64,000 nucleotides of DNA from Physcomitrium patens (lineage: Eukaryota > Streptophyta > Bryopsida > Funariales > Funariaceae): the NCBI RefSeq assembly GCF_000002425.4, contig NC_037261.1:7182701-7246700 (forward strand), written 5' to 3'. A model generated the notes under the pieces. That model had not been told where the DNA came from. It saw only the letters and a list, made by a program, of their open reading frames with translations, and made no database searches. The position numbers and the translations under genes were made by a program. Positions 12,140 to 25,533 of the stretch are shown one piece after another; within the stretch, counting starts at the first letter, position 1, and the number at the start of each line of letters is the position of its first letter.

Positions 12140-13461
12140 ATGACGAGCTTCCGGGAGTTTCGAGGAGTAGAGTCATGGGGAAACGATGCTTGGAAGGCTA
12201 TGTGTAAAGTCAGAGAATCGCAACCTTTGGTTCAGTGTATCACTAACTTCGTAAGCATGGATATCATGGCGAACACACTTCTAGCCGCTGGTGCTTCGCC
12301 AGCTATGGTGCACGCGGTGGAAGAAATCACAGAGTTCACTGCTCTTTCAAATGCTCTCTGCATCAACATTGGGACCTTGTCTCCAAATTGGATTTTTTCC
12401 ATGAAGGTATGAGATTTCAGTCGATATATTGCAGACTACGACACGCAATCGCAGGAACTAGATTGCTAGGTTTGGTGCTTTTAGGCGTTTAGATCAAGTT
12501 CTATGTTGATGAAATTACCTCTGATTCTTCAAGATCCTATGTAGTGTCAAGGGTCGAACAGTCCAGCAAGTACAGATCAAATGCTTAATTGCAGTGCTTC
12601 ATTCCTATCAAACATACTTTCATAAATGCTTTGACTCAGCTAACCACATGAAGCTAATCCAGTGGTTGTTGTGGCTGATGTTGTCGTAAAGGTTGCCGCT
12701 ACTCGTGCGAACGAACTCCAAAAGCCTTGGGTTCTGGACCCAGTAGGCGTTGGAGCAACACGATTTCGCACAGAAAAGTGCATTGAGCTCATCCACTTGA
12801 AGCCAACTGTTATACGCGGAAATGCATCAGAAATCATGGCTGTTGTCGGGGCCTCCACTGGTCCTACGAAGGTTCGCCCTTTCCAAGCTTCTGTTTTATG
12901 TGTGTTATTTATTTATTTGCGTATATCAAACCTTTGTTTTGAACGCGACTTCCAGGGCTCATTGCTTAACATTCCATTCACAATAGTGAATATGCTGTCA
13001 GCTCTATGGTAGCATGTTACGTACATTGCTGCAATGAGCTACTAATGGTTTCATGATCGCGTTTGATCCAGGGTGTGGATAGTACGCAAGCCTCTACGGA
13101 TGCAGTGGAAGCGGCGAAGGAGCTTGCTCGCTTGGCCCATTGTATAGTCGCTGTCTCTGGGGCTGTGGACCTGGTAACTGATGGCAAGCGGGTCCTCGGT
13201 GTGAGCAATGGCGTTGCATTGTTGCAACGAATCACTGCTACAGGCTGTGCTGTCACCTCCCTCATCGCTGCTTTTGTGTCTGTCAACCCCGGTCGTCCCC
13301 TGGAAGCAACAGCCTTCGCTCTAGCATTGTTTGGACTTGCTGCTGAAATTGGTAATGAGAGAGCAAATGGACCTGCGTCTCTTCGGGTTAATATGCTAGA
13401 CGCACTGCATTCTTTAGATGAAACTTCGGTTACGTCTCGGATTAGGATAGCCCAAATATGA
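12140..13461 (+). CDS. THIM: Hydroxyethylthiazole kinase (thiamin salvage)
   Basis: Three exons, 12140-12406, 12692-12871 and 13072-13461, all in phase 0 with GT-AG borders; together 278 residues, close to the usual length of plant THIM. The enzyme phosphorylates 4-methyl-5-(2-hydroxyethyl)thiazole with ATP for reuse in thiamin synthesis. Family signatures: [20 protein letters not shown] with GASPAM near the N-terminus, [10 protein letters not shown], the substrate/ATP loop [33 protein letters not shown] at the third exon start, [11 protein letters not shown], and the anion-hole/catalytic loop around [15 protein letters not shown]. No targeting peptide is obvious, so cytosolic action is likely. 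A branch-point-like CTAAT lies about 30 bases before the last acceptor. The gene appears intact. Confidence 0.95.
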
Positions 13462-16300
13462 AAGTATGTTTTTTTTGTGGGAACCATGTTTTACTGTAAT
13501 TATGTGACCATGTTTTCCTACTTTCTCTTGCAAATCCGGATTCGATTCAGTTGTTTCTCTTAGCTCATCTGCTATATGGTTCATTTGAAAACAGAGTAGC
13601 ATCTCTTTTTGGTCCGCTGTGAATAGAAGTAAACTTTGTCAAGGCACGTATCGATCATTCGCATTGATAATCGTACTGAAGCAAGCGTCCTATTTTCCTA
13701 ACTTGGATATAGACTCACATACATTTCAAGGTAGTGTCAATGATTGTATGTGGGTAAGCCTAAATGTGGAGTTAAGTGAATAAAGGCTTCCGAAAGACAG
13801 GTACTCAAGTAACTCAAGGGTACAGCATGTTTTTAACAGCTCAAGGACAACACTCACACATAATGAAAACCTTCTGTAAGTTCATTACTCTAGCCAAGAG
13901 GAGAGTAATGGCTTCTATTTGAAGATTAGGATGTAATATTTTATTCATTGGTCTTGCAAATACTGGCACAAAACCTGTACCACATCACCAGGTGGGTTGT
14001 GCTGCCCCCCCGGCCACACTACCCACACTACCCACACTTTGTATTGACGAATTAGATGTTGAATACGACAGGAAGTTTATCAATTAAACATGAAATTGTA
14101 GAAGAATGTTTTGGTTCAGGTACATCAATGAAGAAAATAGTGTGTGATGTGCATACAAGTACATTTCATGTGACTGGTTATTTGTATCTTTCTGCATGCA
14201 TTTGCTAAAATGCATTATTGCCAGAATGTGTATCCAAAGGCTATGGAATGTATGTCAGAAAGTTTATCCTCTTATTCTCACATTTGATGTTCTTATTTAT
14301 CATCGTGAGATTTACAATACCTTTTTCTAAGGTCACTTTACCGATTCACAAGCACACAAAAATTGTAAGTAAAATTTCAACATTAGGTACGTCATCTGAT
14401 ATTTTTTTAAGGACCCCCTTGAGATTTTTGATAGAAATGAGGAAATAATAGCTTGAACTTCTAGCTTTGATTATTCATAACCTCATAGCAATGCTTCCAA
14501 ATGGTATTTTTAATTTATATTTTATGATTATACTAATTACAATTTTTTGTATGTCTTTTTTCTTATGAAGATGTCAATTTGAAATTACATTTTCTCTCTG
14601 GATATTATAGACATTCTTTGAAAAGAGTGGCATGATTTTTGTCACTATTAAATAATTTTAATGTCATTATTAATAGTATTGATACTAAATACACAGATTT
14701 CAAAATGTTTAACCTCTTTTAATTTTAATTTTCTCTTCTCTTTTGATTTAAAGTCAATAAATTATAAATTTTATTTTTTAAATATAATAGAATTATATAA
14801 TATGGTATATTTGTTGATTTCTAATGGCAATTCCTCTATTTTAGTTCTATCTACTTCAAGATTATCATTGATTGTAATCCAATTGGCTTTTTTAATTATG
14901 ATTCACCAATATAATTTTTATGATAACCTTTAGAATTAATCTCAATATTCTACTAAATTTTCTTAATTGCAAGCTTAGGATTTTGTTATCATAATTATTT
15001 CATGTAAAACAAAATGCAAATACAAAGTAATAAACAAAATTTGCACAACTTAGAGTTAATTTGATTCTTTGTACTTGTAGCTTTGTACATTCTACACAAC
15101 AACTTGTACTACTTTGCAAATTGTACTTTTATAAATTTACACAATTATCTTCTTTCTCTCATCTTTCAAAAGATTTACATTTTTGAAAAATTATATCATT
15201 ACCTTCTCTTCATTTGATCTTAACTTTGATTAACTACTTCATCTGATTTAGTAACCTGATTTAAATATCAAAATATTTTAAGATTCAACTACAGTATGAC
15301 ATAAAAATAAAATTTATTGTTCAAAATAAAATAGATACTAAAAATCAAATTAATACAATATACTTAATAGTCTACATTAATTTTTATTATTATTAAAATA
15401 GATAATAATCTAAAGTAACAAAATTTACCAAAGTATATTTATAAAAAATAAAAAATAAAAAAACTTACAACATAATCTTGTAACAGAATCTACAGCAATA
15501 TTTCATAATGGTTTTAGCAAGATTTACAATGATAAGAACAATTCAACTAATATTTGGCAAATATATTTTGAAATTAATCATTTTTAAATATTTAAACAAT
15601 ATGAATTTTAATATTTTTATTTTGGTATTTTTTATTGTATTAAAAGGCATCTTTAAAATAGTCTACAAGAATTACTCTTTATATACTAATTATAACAATC
15701 TATAATCAACTTTTGAAATAATCTACAAGCATCATCAATTTCAAAATGACATTAAATACAAAAATATATATAATTTCACTCTGAATAAATTGTATATCAA
15801 ATTAAATAAATTCTGATTGTTATCACTCTAAATTGTATCTTATACATCACCCTTTGCAATTTTTGATATTGATAATATGGAAAAGTTTTAAGTAATTGAA
15901 TTAATGAGTTATTTTAGATTATTTTAATTCTTATAATTATTCACATTTTTCAGTTTATCTACAGTCAAATTAATTAGATTTCTCTTCTTTTTTCTTTTTC
16001 TTAAAGTTGATGCACAAGTTTAATCTTCATAGTTGTAAGTATGTTGTCTTGTATTTTTTTATTTTGAAGACTCGATTTTAGAATAAACTTCGAATATTGT
16101 AAATACATATTGATAAGAATTAAGAACTCTTAGTTAGATAATTCGTCTTAAAATTATTATATTTTTAAAACTGTTTTTTCTCTTCTTCTTTGAATGTGTC
16201 TTTAATAACAAAATTACTTTTCGGTATTTGCATCTCAAAAGCTTAATTCAGCTTCAAGATTTTAACAAAAATGGGACGTATTATTTATTATTTATTATTT
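13462..16300. other. AT-rich intergenic region
   Basis: The first few hundred bases should hold the THIM 3' UTR. From about 14100 the sequence becomes extremely AT-rich, with only short frames rich in Phe, Leu, Ile and Asn. No gene or recognisable transposon domain was seen. A short triple of a CACACTACC unit lies near 14010. Confidence 0.5.
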
Positions 16301-17337
16301 ATTTAATATTATAGACCTCGGATGGTCTGGTACATTGCATGTAGACACGTTTATTTTCTCGTTGGAAGCTTCTGGAATAGAACCTGGCCACCTTTACCGT
16401 GGGCCCTGTTCCGGCGCCGCCCCGTCCGAAAATAGAATGGACTCTCTCACCCTCTCGGTCATTCTTCTGGCCCAGGCCATGCGTGCACGACAAAGAAAAA
16501 TAATAATTAAAATAAAGAAGGCGAACCTTAAACTTAATTTAGGGATTGATAAAATTATGTATATGTAATATACAATCATGTGGGATCATGCTAGATGTGA
16601 CTAGAGTGACCATATTTCACTTTCATTGATATTAAAATGAAAACAATTTAAGAATGACGAAACCTAATTCGCCTCTTATTTTTATACATACGAATTCATC
16701 CATGGATGAATGCGGATGGGAATATGGAACCATATTCGATTCGATCCTCAAACTTGTAGCCGCATACTTCCAGGAAGCTTCAATAGCACTTCGGAGTGAT
16801 TTCGGGTTCGAATCCAGACGAGTGAAGATGGGGATCGTGGGGTGCTGGTAGACCGGCGATGATGAGTGACCTTGTAGACTTCTATTTCAGTATTTGTTTT
16901 GCCTCGTCGTGACTTTTGTGTTTTTGTTTTTTTTTGCGGATTATGGTTGCTGCTGTCATAGTATGCTAGATGTGTGTTGTCTGAAGGTTTGAATGCTCTG
17001 TTTGTTTCTACTATTTTTCTGGTTTTACTCGGCAACGTCTCTCGTTCCTGGTTATGTTAATAGTGTATGTTCATGGCACACAGTTCGAAACGTGAAGATC
17101 TTCTCTAGTTCGAGGATTGGTTGCGAAGGGATTGTATTATCGAGTGTCCGGCTTTGAACGCAGTGATCGAAGTTCTTGTTTCACGTTCATTCGTCTCAGA
17201 GATCCACTCGTTTTCTTGCTGCTACAGCGTGAATTAAAGTGTCAGTCCGCTAAAATGTTTTACGATTGGGAGGAGTTTAATACGTGCTCTGGTAGTTCGA
17301 CAGGCCTCGAGTCAAGGACATTATTATTGGCGACAGG
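16301..17337. other. Intergenic, unassigned
   Basis: Mixed composition. Frames such as 16654-16851 (MTKPNSPLIFIHTNSSMDEC...) look partly protein-like but match no family I recognise. They may be 5' remnants of the coiled-coil pseudogene downstream. Confidence 0.3.
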
Positions 17338-17866
17338 ATGGAGAGTCCTTCGGATTTGGAGAAGCAGATTGGGTGTACTTCTGTAAATGATCGAACGAAG
17401 GACAGTAGAATCGATACGTTGCAACGATGTGTTGAATCTACGACTGCATCTTTGATTTCTGAGCAAGCTAAGCACGCTGAGGCGATGGCACGCAACATGG
17501 AGCTTTAGAGAGAGCTCGAAGAACGAATTTTGCAAGAGCGAGTATTAAGCAAGCAGTTAAATGATCAAGTTATCAAGCATGACCAAAATATGAAAGACAT
17601 GCAGACCTTGTACGAGAACAAAATTCGGAGATTGGTTTCTCTGGTCGAGAATTTTAGAGGCTGCAGAGCAAAGTTTGACTGCACAGCTTGGAGACATCGA
17701 AGTTGAAGCTCTGCAACAATATCGATTCTTCAACGCAGAAAGCACTTCACATTCTCAATCTCTCGCACAGAAGGAGGAAGAGCTATCAGCAGTTCAAGCT
17801 GAACTTGATTCAATACGCAAGAGGAAGGTTTCTGTCAAGGAACCAGTAACCATGAACGTCGCATAA
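17338..17866 (+). pseudogene. Coiled-coil protein pseudogene (kinesin-tail-like)
   Basis: An ATG at 17338 opens MESPSDLEKQIGCTSVNDR..., followed by heptad-rich, strongly helical sequence (TASLISEQAKHAEAMARNMEL). It hits TAG at 17506-17508. The same frame then continues as RELEERILQERVLSKQLND and NKIRRLVSLVENF. Near 17655 a one-base slip moves the coding signal to another frame (EAAEQSLTAQLGDIEVEALQ ... QKEEELSAVQAELDSIRKRK), which stops at 17866. Uninterrupted coiled-coil character on both sides of the stop and the slip argues for a decayed gene. The style resembles stalk/tail regions of plant kinesins, but no motor domain is visible, so that assignment is weak. Confidence 0.5.
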
Positions 17867-20800
17867 CATTTATCGAAGTCCAGGCATCAGGACGATAAAG
17901 CGAGATTGCAATCTAGGTCAATTAGTAGTGGTTTAGAAGGCAACTTACGAAGCTGCATCGATGCAGCAGGAGCTGCTCCTGGAAATTTTGGAAATATCCT
18001 TGCAACAGGAGTGTAAGACCATACAATAAGAGAAGATCAGAGTCCCCTGTCAACTCTGCAGATCGGAGAGTTTGGGTTTTGCTCTTTAGCGAAGGATACG
18101 ACCTACTTCGATTGCTTCACAGGGTTTGTACTATGTGTCCTTTGGTAGACACGAGGCATGGCGATTAACAAAATAGGTTGCGCTGGAACAGATCTTGCGA
18201 ATGCTTTCAGGAGATCGATCGCATGAGTCAGTATTTTAGTGTGTGGCTAGAACGATGGAAATGCTGGGGTAATTCTTTATTTTGTTACACCTTATCGATG
18301 TCGATTGCCGGACTAACTGCTCTATGACCTCAGAAGCAACCACCAATGTTTTGGTTTTCAAAACTGATGGAACATACACAATTTTTCGAAGTTGTAATTC
18401 ATGCCCAAGATTTCAGCGATGGCATGAACTACTGGACATTCATTTGAAGATCGTTGCAGATATGGAAGGCTTCTGTGACGTGAATAGTAATCGATAGTTT
18501 TCGTTGAATGACCGAGTACATGCACCTCAGACTTTCTAAAATATGAAAATTAAAGATTGCGTAGTAGCGGGGTGAAAGGAATATTACGTTTTTGGCTATG
18601 TATCATCTATGTTTGCACTGTGAGACTGGATTTGCAGTAATAGATCTCAAAAGAATTCCCAGCTTGTAATAGAGAGAGTATTTGTCACCTTTGAGCTGAC
18701 TGTGTTCCTCAACAAGGCTTGCCAAGACGGTATGGGGGGAATCCACTCATACATCCTGTTGTCGACTTCTTTGAACCCAGAAATGTATTGCTGTGGAGCG
18801 TTTTTTAAAAACCAAGTAGGTGATGAGAAAAATACCAAGGAAGTCTGGTTTATCCTATCAGAAAGTAAGGTGGATTTTTTACACTAAGATTTGAGTACTT
18901 CACTTTACACGTGTGAGGCTTGGGCATCTGCTCGGTAATGTAATGCAATTCCTCAAACAAAAAGTTCTATGTTCCAGGTTTTCTCGCGTGCCATAGGCAA
19001 CATGGTATGGAAAACTCAAATGCCACGTCTAAATCTTAGGAGGAATGACTAGCTTCCAATCCGCCTATCAACTCAGAGAAAACAGATCTCCACAATGTCA
19101 AGGTCTTCAGCGCGGTGCTTATCAACACAAATTTCATTTCCCACAATCTAATACTCGATCAGGGGATCTTCTGGAACACAATCCGTGCACCAACAGCCAG
19201 TAAAGAAGAGTTCAATGTATCCAGAACTCCAGTCCTGCTAAAGCATCCACTTAATCTTCAACACTCAGGTGCGAGGAGCCATGGCTAGCTACAAGTCACA
19301 GGAAACCTCCAAAAACACACCTCCTCGCAAATGAATAACTGTTTCCTTCGTGTGGACAATATCAATACGCTACGCAAGCATCCAAATCGTCGAAACCTAG
19401 CGACGGAGCCTCAATCCCAGAGACCGAATTTTCCAGCGCAACAGTTCCGAAAGCTTCGATTGAGCGGGTAAAACACGTTCACGGACACCACATGGGGTTT
19501 GAAAGGGGGGATGGATGTTTCATCCATTTGTACGATGATGTAATTCATCATCCATCTGATTGAACGGGAACACTCTTGGAGAGTGACAAGTGTGCGCCCC
19601 CTGTGCACCATCCAATGGGAGCGCTATTCATCGCGATGGGGGGGGGGGGATGGGAACGAAGGAGAGCCACAGAGGAACGAAAGAGAAGAGAACGCGAAGG
19701 GAACGCTCCCTTTTCTACACTTTGCTTGCTCCCAATTCCGTCTACTTTCAAACTTATCGAAATTGGTCCACTTCTCGATCCGCGCACTGATGGCCTTGAG
19801 CTTCAAGGATTGATTAATTTGTTAGGGACGGAGAGTTTCGGATTAGGATTCTAATGAGAGTTTTTTCGCCGAAAACAGTGCCGCATAACCTGAATTAGGT
19901 TGTAATGTGTTGCGATGATTGTGAGGCGTGTTATGGTCTCTAGTGTTTGCTGCGTTTTGGCTTGCCGTTGAGGTTTTTAGTATTTCTGAGAAGGGGCTAC
20001 TCGCACCCGAATTGGAATGCATAAATGCAAGCTTTTGCGCAGTTTTGTCCCGCTCAGTGGCGTTTCTGGTGATTTTGTAGGGTCTTGAGGTTTTTATGTG
20101 TGTTGTGTAGTGGTGTTGTTAGACGTTGCTCACAGTTATGATTTTAATGTTCTGAAAAAGCATCGGAAATTTGAAGTTTCTGCCACAGTTCGACTGGTCG
20201 GGTAGGTAGCAGTACCTGTGTGAGATTTTTGTTTGTCAGTGGAGGAAGGTTTTGAAGGAGATCCAAAGATCATTGCTGGAGGAACTGTTCCTTCAGAGTT
20301 TCAACCGGTGAGCTAAGTTTCTATGTGTTGTTCGGTCCGGTACGGCTTATAGTTATGCCCATTGGGGGAAATTATGAGAATTCCAAAGGGATCCTTGTGA
20401 TAATCTTTGCTTTAGGGTTTTTCGAGTTATTGACTTTTTAATTAGTATAGGTTCTTCATTATCATTATCAAAATATGGTATTCGTTACAAGAAAAGTCTT
20501 CTCTGATAATCACTGGTCATTACGGCCGTTGCAATTTGTCAGGTTAGGGTTCGGACGAAGTTACAGCAATTAGAACCACTTGAATAAGAATTTCACTACA
20601 TCTTTTAGTAGTATTTTGCTTCAAATTATGGCTTTTTTTTTCCCTTTGCTTCTATGCTAGAAATTTACACATCTGTAACCTGTTTCGGTTCTTTTAAGGG
20701 CATTGCTGCAATGGTGCGGGTTACAATTTCCGATTGTATCTGGCGGACTTTCATATTACAATTTTTTTAAGCCACTTCTGTTCTCTTTAAGATATAGTGG

Positions 20801-20913
20801 GAGCAGTAAGCAAGCCTCGATCGATTACTGAAACTTGGTCGAGGTGATGACCGATAGGCATTCAGTCACTTAAGCACTCTTCCACTTCAAAATCACAACC
20901 TGTTCGGGGAGGG
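17867..20913. other. Intergenic region between coiled-coil pseudogene and PRA1 gene
   Basis: No supported gene. Two plus-strand frames, 18282-18497 and about 18650-18887 (ERVFVTFELTVFLNKACQDG and on), look mildly protein-like but are unidentified. The stretch 19560-19860 is purine-rich with a run of ten G. The last few hundred bases before 20914 are presumably PRA1 promoter and 5' UTR. Confidence 0.4.
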
Positions 20914-22709
20914 ATGGCCTTCAATGAAAATCCACTATCGCTGAGCCTCTCTGAGACAGCATTCGAGGCTTGGCTACGCGACAATGGGCACTTGGAAACA
21001 ATCGACCGAACAGGATTGGACCATCATCTACGATTTCCGACACAGAGTTCTTTCAAGGAGCTCTCGAAGGCTGTGAAGTCTAATCCATTTATGACTTTAA
21101 CACGTAAACTATCTGACTGCCGCTCATTATTTCGTTTGTTATTGGATGCTGTTATTTTCGAGAAGGAATGTTTCATACGGTTGGGTATCTTTCACAAGAT
21201 TGATCTACCTAGGGTCATCTTTGCGCTGTCCCTCATTTACGGCAAACGTTGGGCTTGTTGTGCTTGTCATGCTTGATCCAACCCGTCCATGCTTACATCC
21301 CTCTAATTTTCTTTTGGATGGTCTGGCAGTCGACGATTTGCTGAAGAAACCAGTTCCATGGACGGGTGAGTTTTTTGATTGCGGATTTGGTCCAGGAGAA
21401 ACATACTCATGGCCTAGGAGTATTGCTCAAGCGAAGCTACGAATGGATGAAAACATAAGGAGATACACCGGAAACTATGTAATTCTTGTCGCTGTTGTCT
21501 ACTTCATTCTCTTGTAAGCATCTGAAGAGCTATATGCACATTCTCGTTATGGATGTGGGCGCATTTTACTCATTTCCGCTATTGACTGCAAGACATATTG
21601 CATGTATATAATTGAGATGATGTTTGTATTTTCTCACGTAGTACCTTTTGAAGATAATGGTGCGTTGAGCAGATGGCATCTGCACCTGGTCTTACAACAC
21701 TCTGATATCTAAGGAGAAGTATCTAAATCATACGCAGGTATCAAATGCCGCTGGCACTAGTGGGTATTATAGCGCTGATTCTGGTTTGGGACTCTCTGAG
21801 GAGAGCAGGTGATGAATGGGGCCTCGATAGGAATGGTTATGGTTACCGAACACTTGCCTTCGTGGGAAATGGAGGTACAACATTCTGCAATAAATATATA
21901 TATTTTTTCTGGTTTCATTTAGTATTTTCTTTTGTGATTGAACCAGTAAACATATTACAGGTTATGCGGGCTAAAGTTCTGCTGTTTCTGCTGTATGACG
22001 TTAGCTATTCTCTTAGTTTGATTCCGTGCGATTATCTTTGTTTTGAAACGTTTTGTGCTTGCTTGCTGCAGTGACTCTTGTGTTAATGGTGTATTGCAAA
22101 ATAGCACTGGCGCTATTTTGGGCTGGAATTGTCAGCCTGTTAGGTGCATCTTCTCTACTCCTTTAACACTCCTTGCATTCTGAAGTTTCCTCTACCTTTT
22201 TACGTTCGTGATGTTATGAGCTATCACATTGATTCTAAAAAGACATCACTTTATTTTGATGTTGTCAGTGTAATGTGGGTCATGAACTGTTTTTCTTACC
22301 GAATGAAGGCAAGGAGTCAGTCATTGTATGTTTGAGGAAAGAAGCTTATTACCGTAGTTTATGATGCAATAAGATTGATGCATGTCAAGGTGTATCTTTG
22401 ATAACGAGGTACTATTGTTACGATTTTGCAGTTGTTGTCGTGCATAGCTGCTTGAGGAGGATAACTCAACCCAAAGTTGCCAAGTATCCTGCTACCAATG
22501 TGATTGGACACCCTGCTCGGTCATCAGGTGAAAAGCCTCGTCGGTCGTCTACAGAAAGTAAGGAATCAACAGAACCACAAGCGAAGTCTCATCGATCATC
22601 TTCAGACACCAAACGATCAGCGGACGCATCAGTGAAGTCTGGACAGCAGTCTGCACAGAGCAAACAAGTACCAGGACTACCAGTGAAGGTAGTAAAGCTG
22701 AAACAATAG
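20914..22709 (+). CDS. PRA1 family protein (PRA1.H-type), prenylated Rab acceptor
   Basis: Five exons: 20914-21103, 21330-21513, 21738-21874, 22072-22143 and 22432-22709. All have GT-AG borders and compatible phases; 286 residues. The N-terminus FNENPLSLSLSETAFEAWLR matches plant PRA1.H proteins. Across junction 1 the protein reads SNPFMTLT-L-DDLLKKPVPWT. Exon 2 holds the conserved core GPGETYSWPRSIAQAKLRMD and ENIRRYTGNYVILVAV. The hydrophobic core follows (YQMPLALVGIIALILVWDSL; VYCKIALALFWAGIVSLL; VVVVHSCLRRITQPK), then a Ser/Lys-rich tail ending VKVVKLKQ. PRA1 proteins are small multi-pass ER/Golgi membrane proteins that help place prenylated Rab GTPases on membranes. The extended hydrophilic tail is longer than in most PRA1 groups. 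The gene looks intact and stands alone. Confidence 0.92.
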
Positions 22710-23758
22710 AATTGAGGTTCATGTTTGTTGCCAGGCTCTCAACCGTGCAGGACAGAGCCTTGTAGATTTACATGTATTATATGCTCATGAATATTGTCTC
22801 TAGGTACACTGGATTTCTGGGTATTTTGCTGTGGGTAGTCAATGAGAACCACGACTTAAAGCCGTGTGGTGTATAGGCGGTGGAGATTGTAGGTCGTACT
22901 AGGACTTTTACTTCAAATAGATCTGGATGTCTAGTGATAAAGCCCCACGGTGATTGTGTTAATGACCGAAGGGCAATTCCACCTGTGCTGTGCGGAGTGC
23001 TTGAACGGGGTGAAGACATGGTGCTCTTGGCGTAAGCATGTCGATTTTAAGTTAGATTTGTTTATTCTCTTGTCAGGTACCAGTTGCAAATTTTCGCAGG
23101 CTAGTGATACTGATGCGGGGAGTTTTTTATTATCAAGCATCTAAATGATAGTGTTGGATTAAAACTTTGGTATATGGTTTGTGTGATGAGATAGTTTGTC
23201 CTGACAGTACATTACGCTCTTGCATAAGAAACGTTCTTTTGTGCTTAGGTTGTTCTTGTAGATGGCCCTGTTCACTATGTTACATTAAAACGCTTAATGG
23301 AGCTAATCACAGTGCTGCTACGGATTGCACATCATGCAGTGTCACATCCTGCCGCAAAAGTGGTTGTCGTTTATACACCTCAAGCGCAATGAGAGTAATG
23401 TTTCATGACACGCAGAAGACGTACACTTGACTAAGATGATTTACAATGCAGGCTAAATGAATTGTGATCAGCAATGACAAACTCTGATTCATCAACTGTG
23501 CTTCGGAGTAATTGAAATACTTCAAAATCAACGCACTCAGTACTCAAGATAACGTATGACAATACCAAATAAGAGTGCCCGATAGTTCCCGAAAGTGGCA
23601 TGAATTTAAAATTGAAAAGAACAGTATCAACCAAAAATGAATGTTCAGCTACATAACATGTATAACCATCGCTGCAGATAATTGACAAGGGAAGATAAAG
23701 TGATGGTTGCAATAGTACTGAAACCGTATAAGAAATCTTCATCACCAGCATCTGTAGT
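22710..23758. other. Convergent intergenic region (PRA1 3' end / Gag1-like gene 3' end)
   Basis: Two genes converge here, so this should hold both 3' UTRs. No coding sequence was supported; short frames on either strand have no family signal. Confidence 0.5.
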
Positions 23759-25533
23759 CTACTCGTAGAGGCCTTCTTGCTCCCATACATCGACAAGAAA
23801 ATCCACCATCTCCTACAAATTTAGTCCAGTACTGGAGTTGATGAATCATACAAAAATAAATAAATCCATCAACATTGCAGCAGATTAGCATCACCATACT
23901 ATTCTCGCAACAAGGCCTGCGTCAAGAAAACAAGGTTTCGCAGTTCACATGACGGACACAAGATTCAAGATCGGATGCCCTGACTTCACAAATATGAGAC
24001 TCTTCATCTTGACACTCACAGGTAGAGGAATTGGTTGTGAAAATGGTCTACTTGTGCCAAGCAAGTCCTCGTATGTGGTACTCCAGCTGGCATTTCAAGT
24101 AAAAAATAACCACCTTTCAGTCTTCAAACATATCACGACTATTGCAGATATCATTCACAGTTAAGACTCTCCATGATCAGCACTTATTGTACAAGCATAT
24201 AGAAGTTACAACTATACTTGGAGGCTCTTCCCGAACACCACATCCATTTCTGGTCTGCGGCCTGGGCTCTGCAAAGTTCCGAGTGTGGAGTAGGATATAG
24301 TCTAATGTGATGTCATATTACACCAGTGTAAAGACCATAAAAGAACTTAACTAGGCTATATCAGAGCTTCATATGGTTTCATATTGTCATACTAAAGTTA
24401 AGCGTAAGAGTTCTGACTTGTAAAATCTCTAGTATTAAAGGGGTGAAAAAAAAGAAAGACGCACCTTATTACTGGTTCTCTGTGTTGGGCAGGTCGAGGT
24501 CTCTCTCGATTTCTCAACCACTCCCGTCTTCTTTCTGTCCACATTTTCAACGCTGCATAAAGTGCAAACATACAGTAAACGAAATCATCACATGGAATAC
24601 CAAATTCAGAACCAGTAATACAGCATCATCTTTCTGGTAAAAAAATAACGAGTTACGCGCTCACGAATAGGTGAGTTTGTACAAATGAAGAAATACTTCT
24701 AATTTTGATGTCACGGTTAAATACAGCATGTTCATGCAAGGTTATTCAGCTAAGAGTTTTCGTATTCTCAACATGATTGTTAATCATGGCGACAAACAAA
24801 CTTTCGATGAATACTTCATTGATAACTGCTCCAGGGATTTTCATCTTGTGGCAACACATTGAGCATGCAAGATACGACATTCAACACATGAGATTTCATC
24901 ACGCATAAAAGATACAGCACTGGTATAAACATTAAAAAATAAAAAAAAGTACCATGATTTACGAAAGGACTATTCGCGTCATTTTCAGCAGATGCTCGTG
25001 TCTCTGAAATATGGTGGTTGGCAGAAATTGAACTAGAAGGTCTCAAGTGGTGAGCACTGATGCCGTTGTTTTCCATCTCATTGGAACTCGAGGTTTCAAA
25101 TGAATTATTAAGAGGCACTGTTTCACCTTTGTCTGCCCCCAAAGAATCCTTGGTTGACCCTAAGTCTAGTTTCTGAGACTTAGTAAATCGTCCAAAGCAA
25201 TTTCCACACTGTTGCAAGAACAATGAACGTTACAGAAAAAGGTATGAAGTCGATGAAATCCATGTGTAAACTAGGCAAAAAAATAGAACTACTAAACAAC
25301 TATGCAAGGCTACGCCATAACTCATAAGATTTACATAAAGAGGATGCAGAGCCACTAAGTATAATCTCAAAAGAGTAATTCACGTGCTTAGCGCTCTTGG
25401 TTAAAACTGCAGGACATGGACTTCGACATGAACTAAATAGGACTAACCTCCAACATATAAAGATTTTATTAGTTCTTTTAACATGACGAACAGAGTAACA
25501 AGCAGAAGAGAGGGAGATACGCACCCCATACAT
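23759..25533 (-). CDS. Gag1-like clamp domain protein (former DUF4050)
   Basis: Minus-strand gene built from small exons, in coding order: tentative 25533-25525 (Met-Tyr-Gly), 25208-24953, 24552-24465, 24086-24020 and 23812-23759. Phases agree throughout (157 residues). Exon 2 starts CGNCFGRFTKSQK, then a Ser-rich region and SPFVNH. Splicing gives VNH-A-LKMWTERRREWLRN, EPVI-S-WSTTYEDLLGTSR, PFSQPIPL-P, then EMVDFLVDVWEQEGLYE and stop. The WSTTYEDLLGT...PIPLPEMVDFLVDVWEQEGLY block is the hallmark of the plant Gag1-like clamp family, small proteins of unclear function in plants. The last four exons are firm; the first, three-codon exon is the weak point, chosen because it has a GTGCGT donor, the right phase and an ATG. 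The 5' UTR is probably further up, to about 26700. Confidence 0.8.

Noticed and set aside
13017..13487. Minus-strand frame opposite the last THIM exon
   Set aside because: Exact shadow of a well-supported exon.
12140..14000. TPP riboswitch near the thiamin salvage gene
   Set aside because: No sequence resembling the conserved TPP aptamer motifs could be found in or after the gene; plant TPP riboswitches are known in THIC, not THIM.
13985..14040. Short CACACTACC tandem repeat
   Set aside because: Only about three units; too short to mean anything.
16335..16568. Plus-strand frame near 16335 and its minus-strand overlaps
   Set aside because: Short, overlapping frames on both strands with no family signature.
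24230..24300. Extra exon of the Gag1-like gene (PRPQTRNGCGVREEPP on the minus strand)
   Set aside because: Has splice-like ends, but joining 24465 directly to 24086 gives the exact family sequence (PVI-S-WSTTYEDL); adding this piece breaks it.
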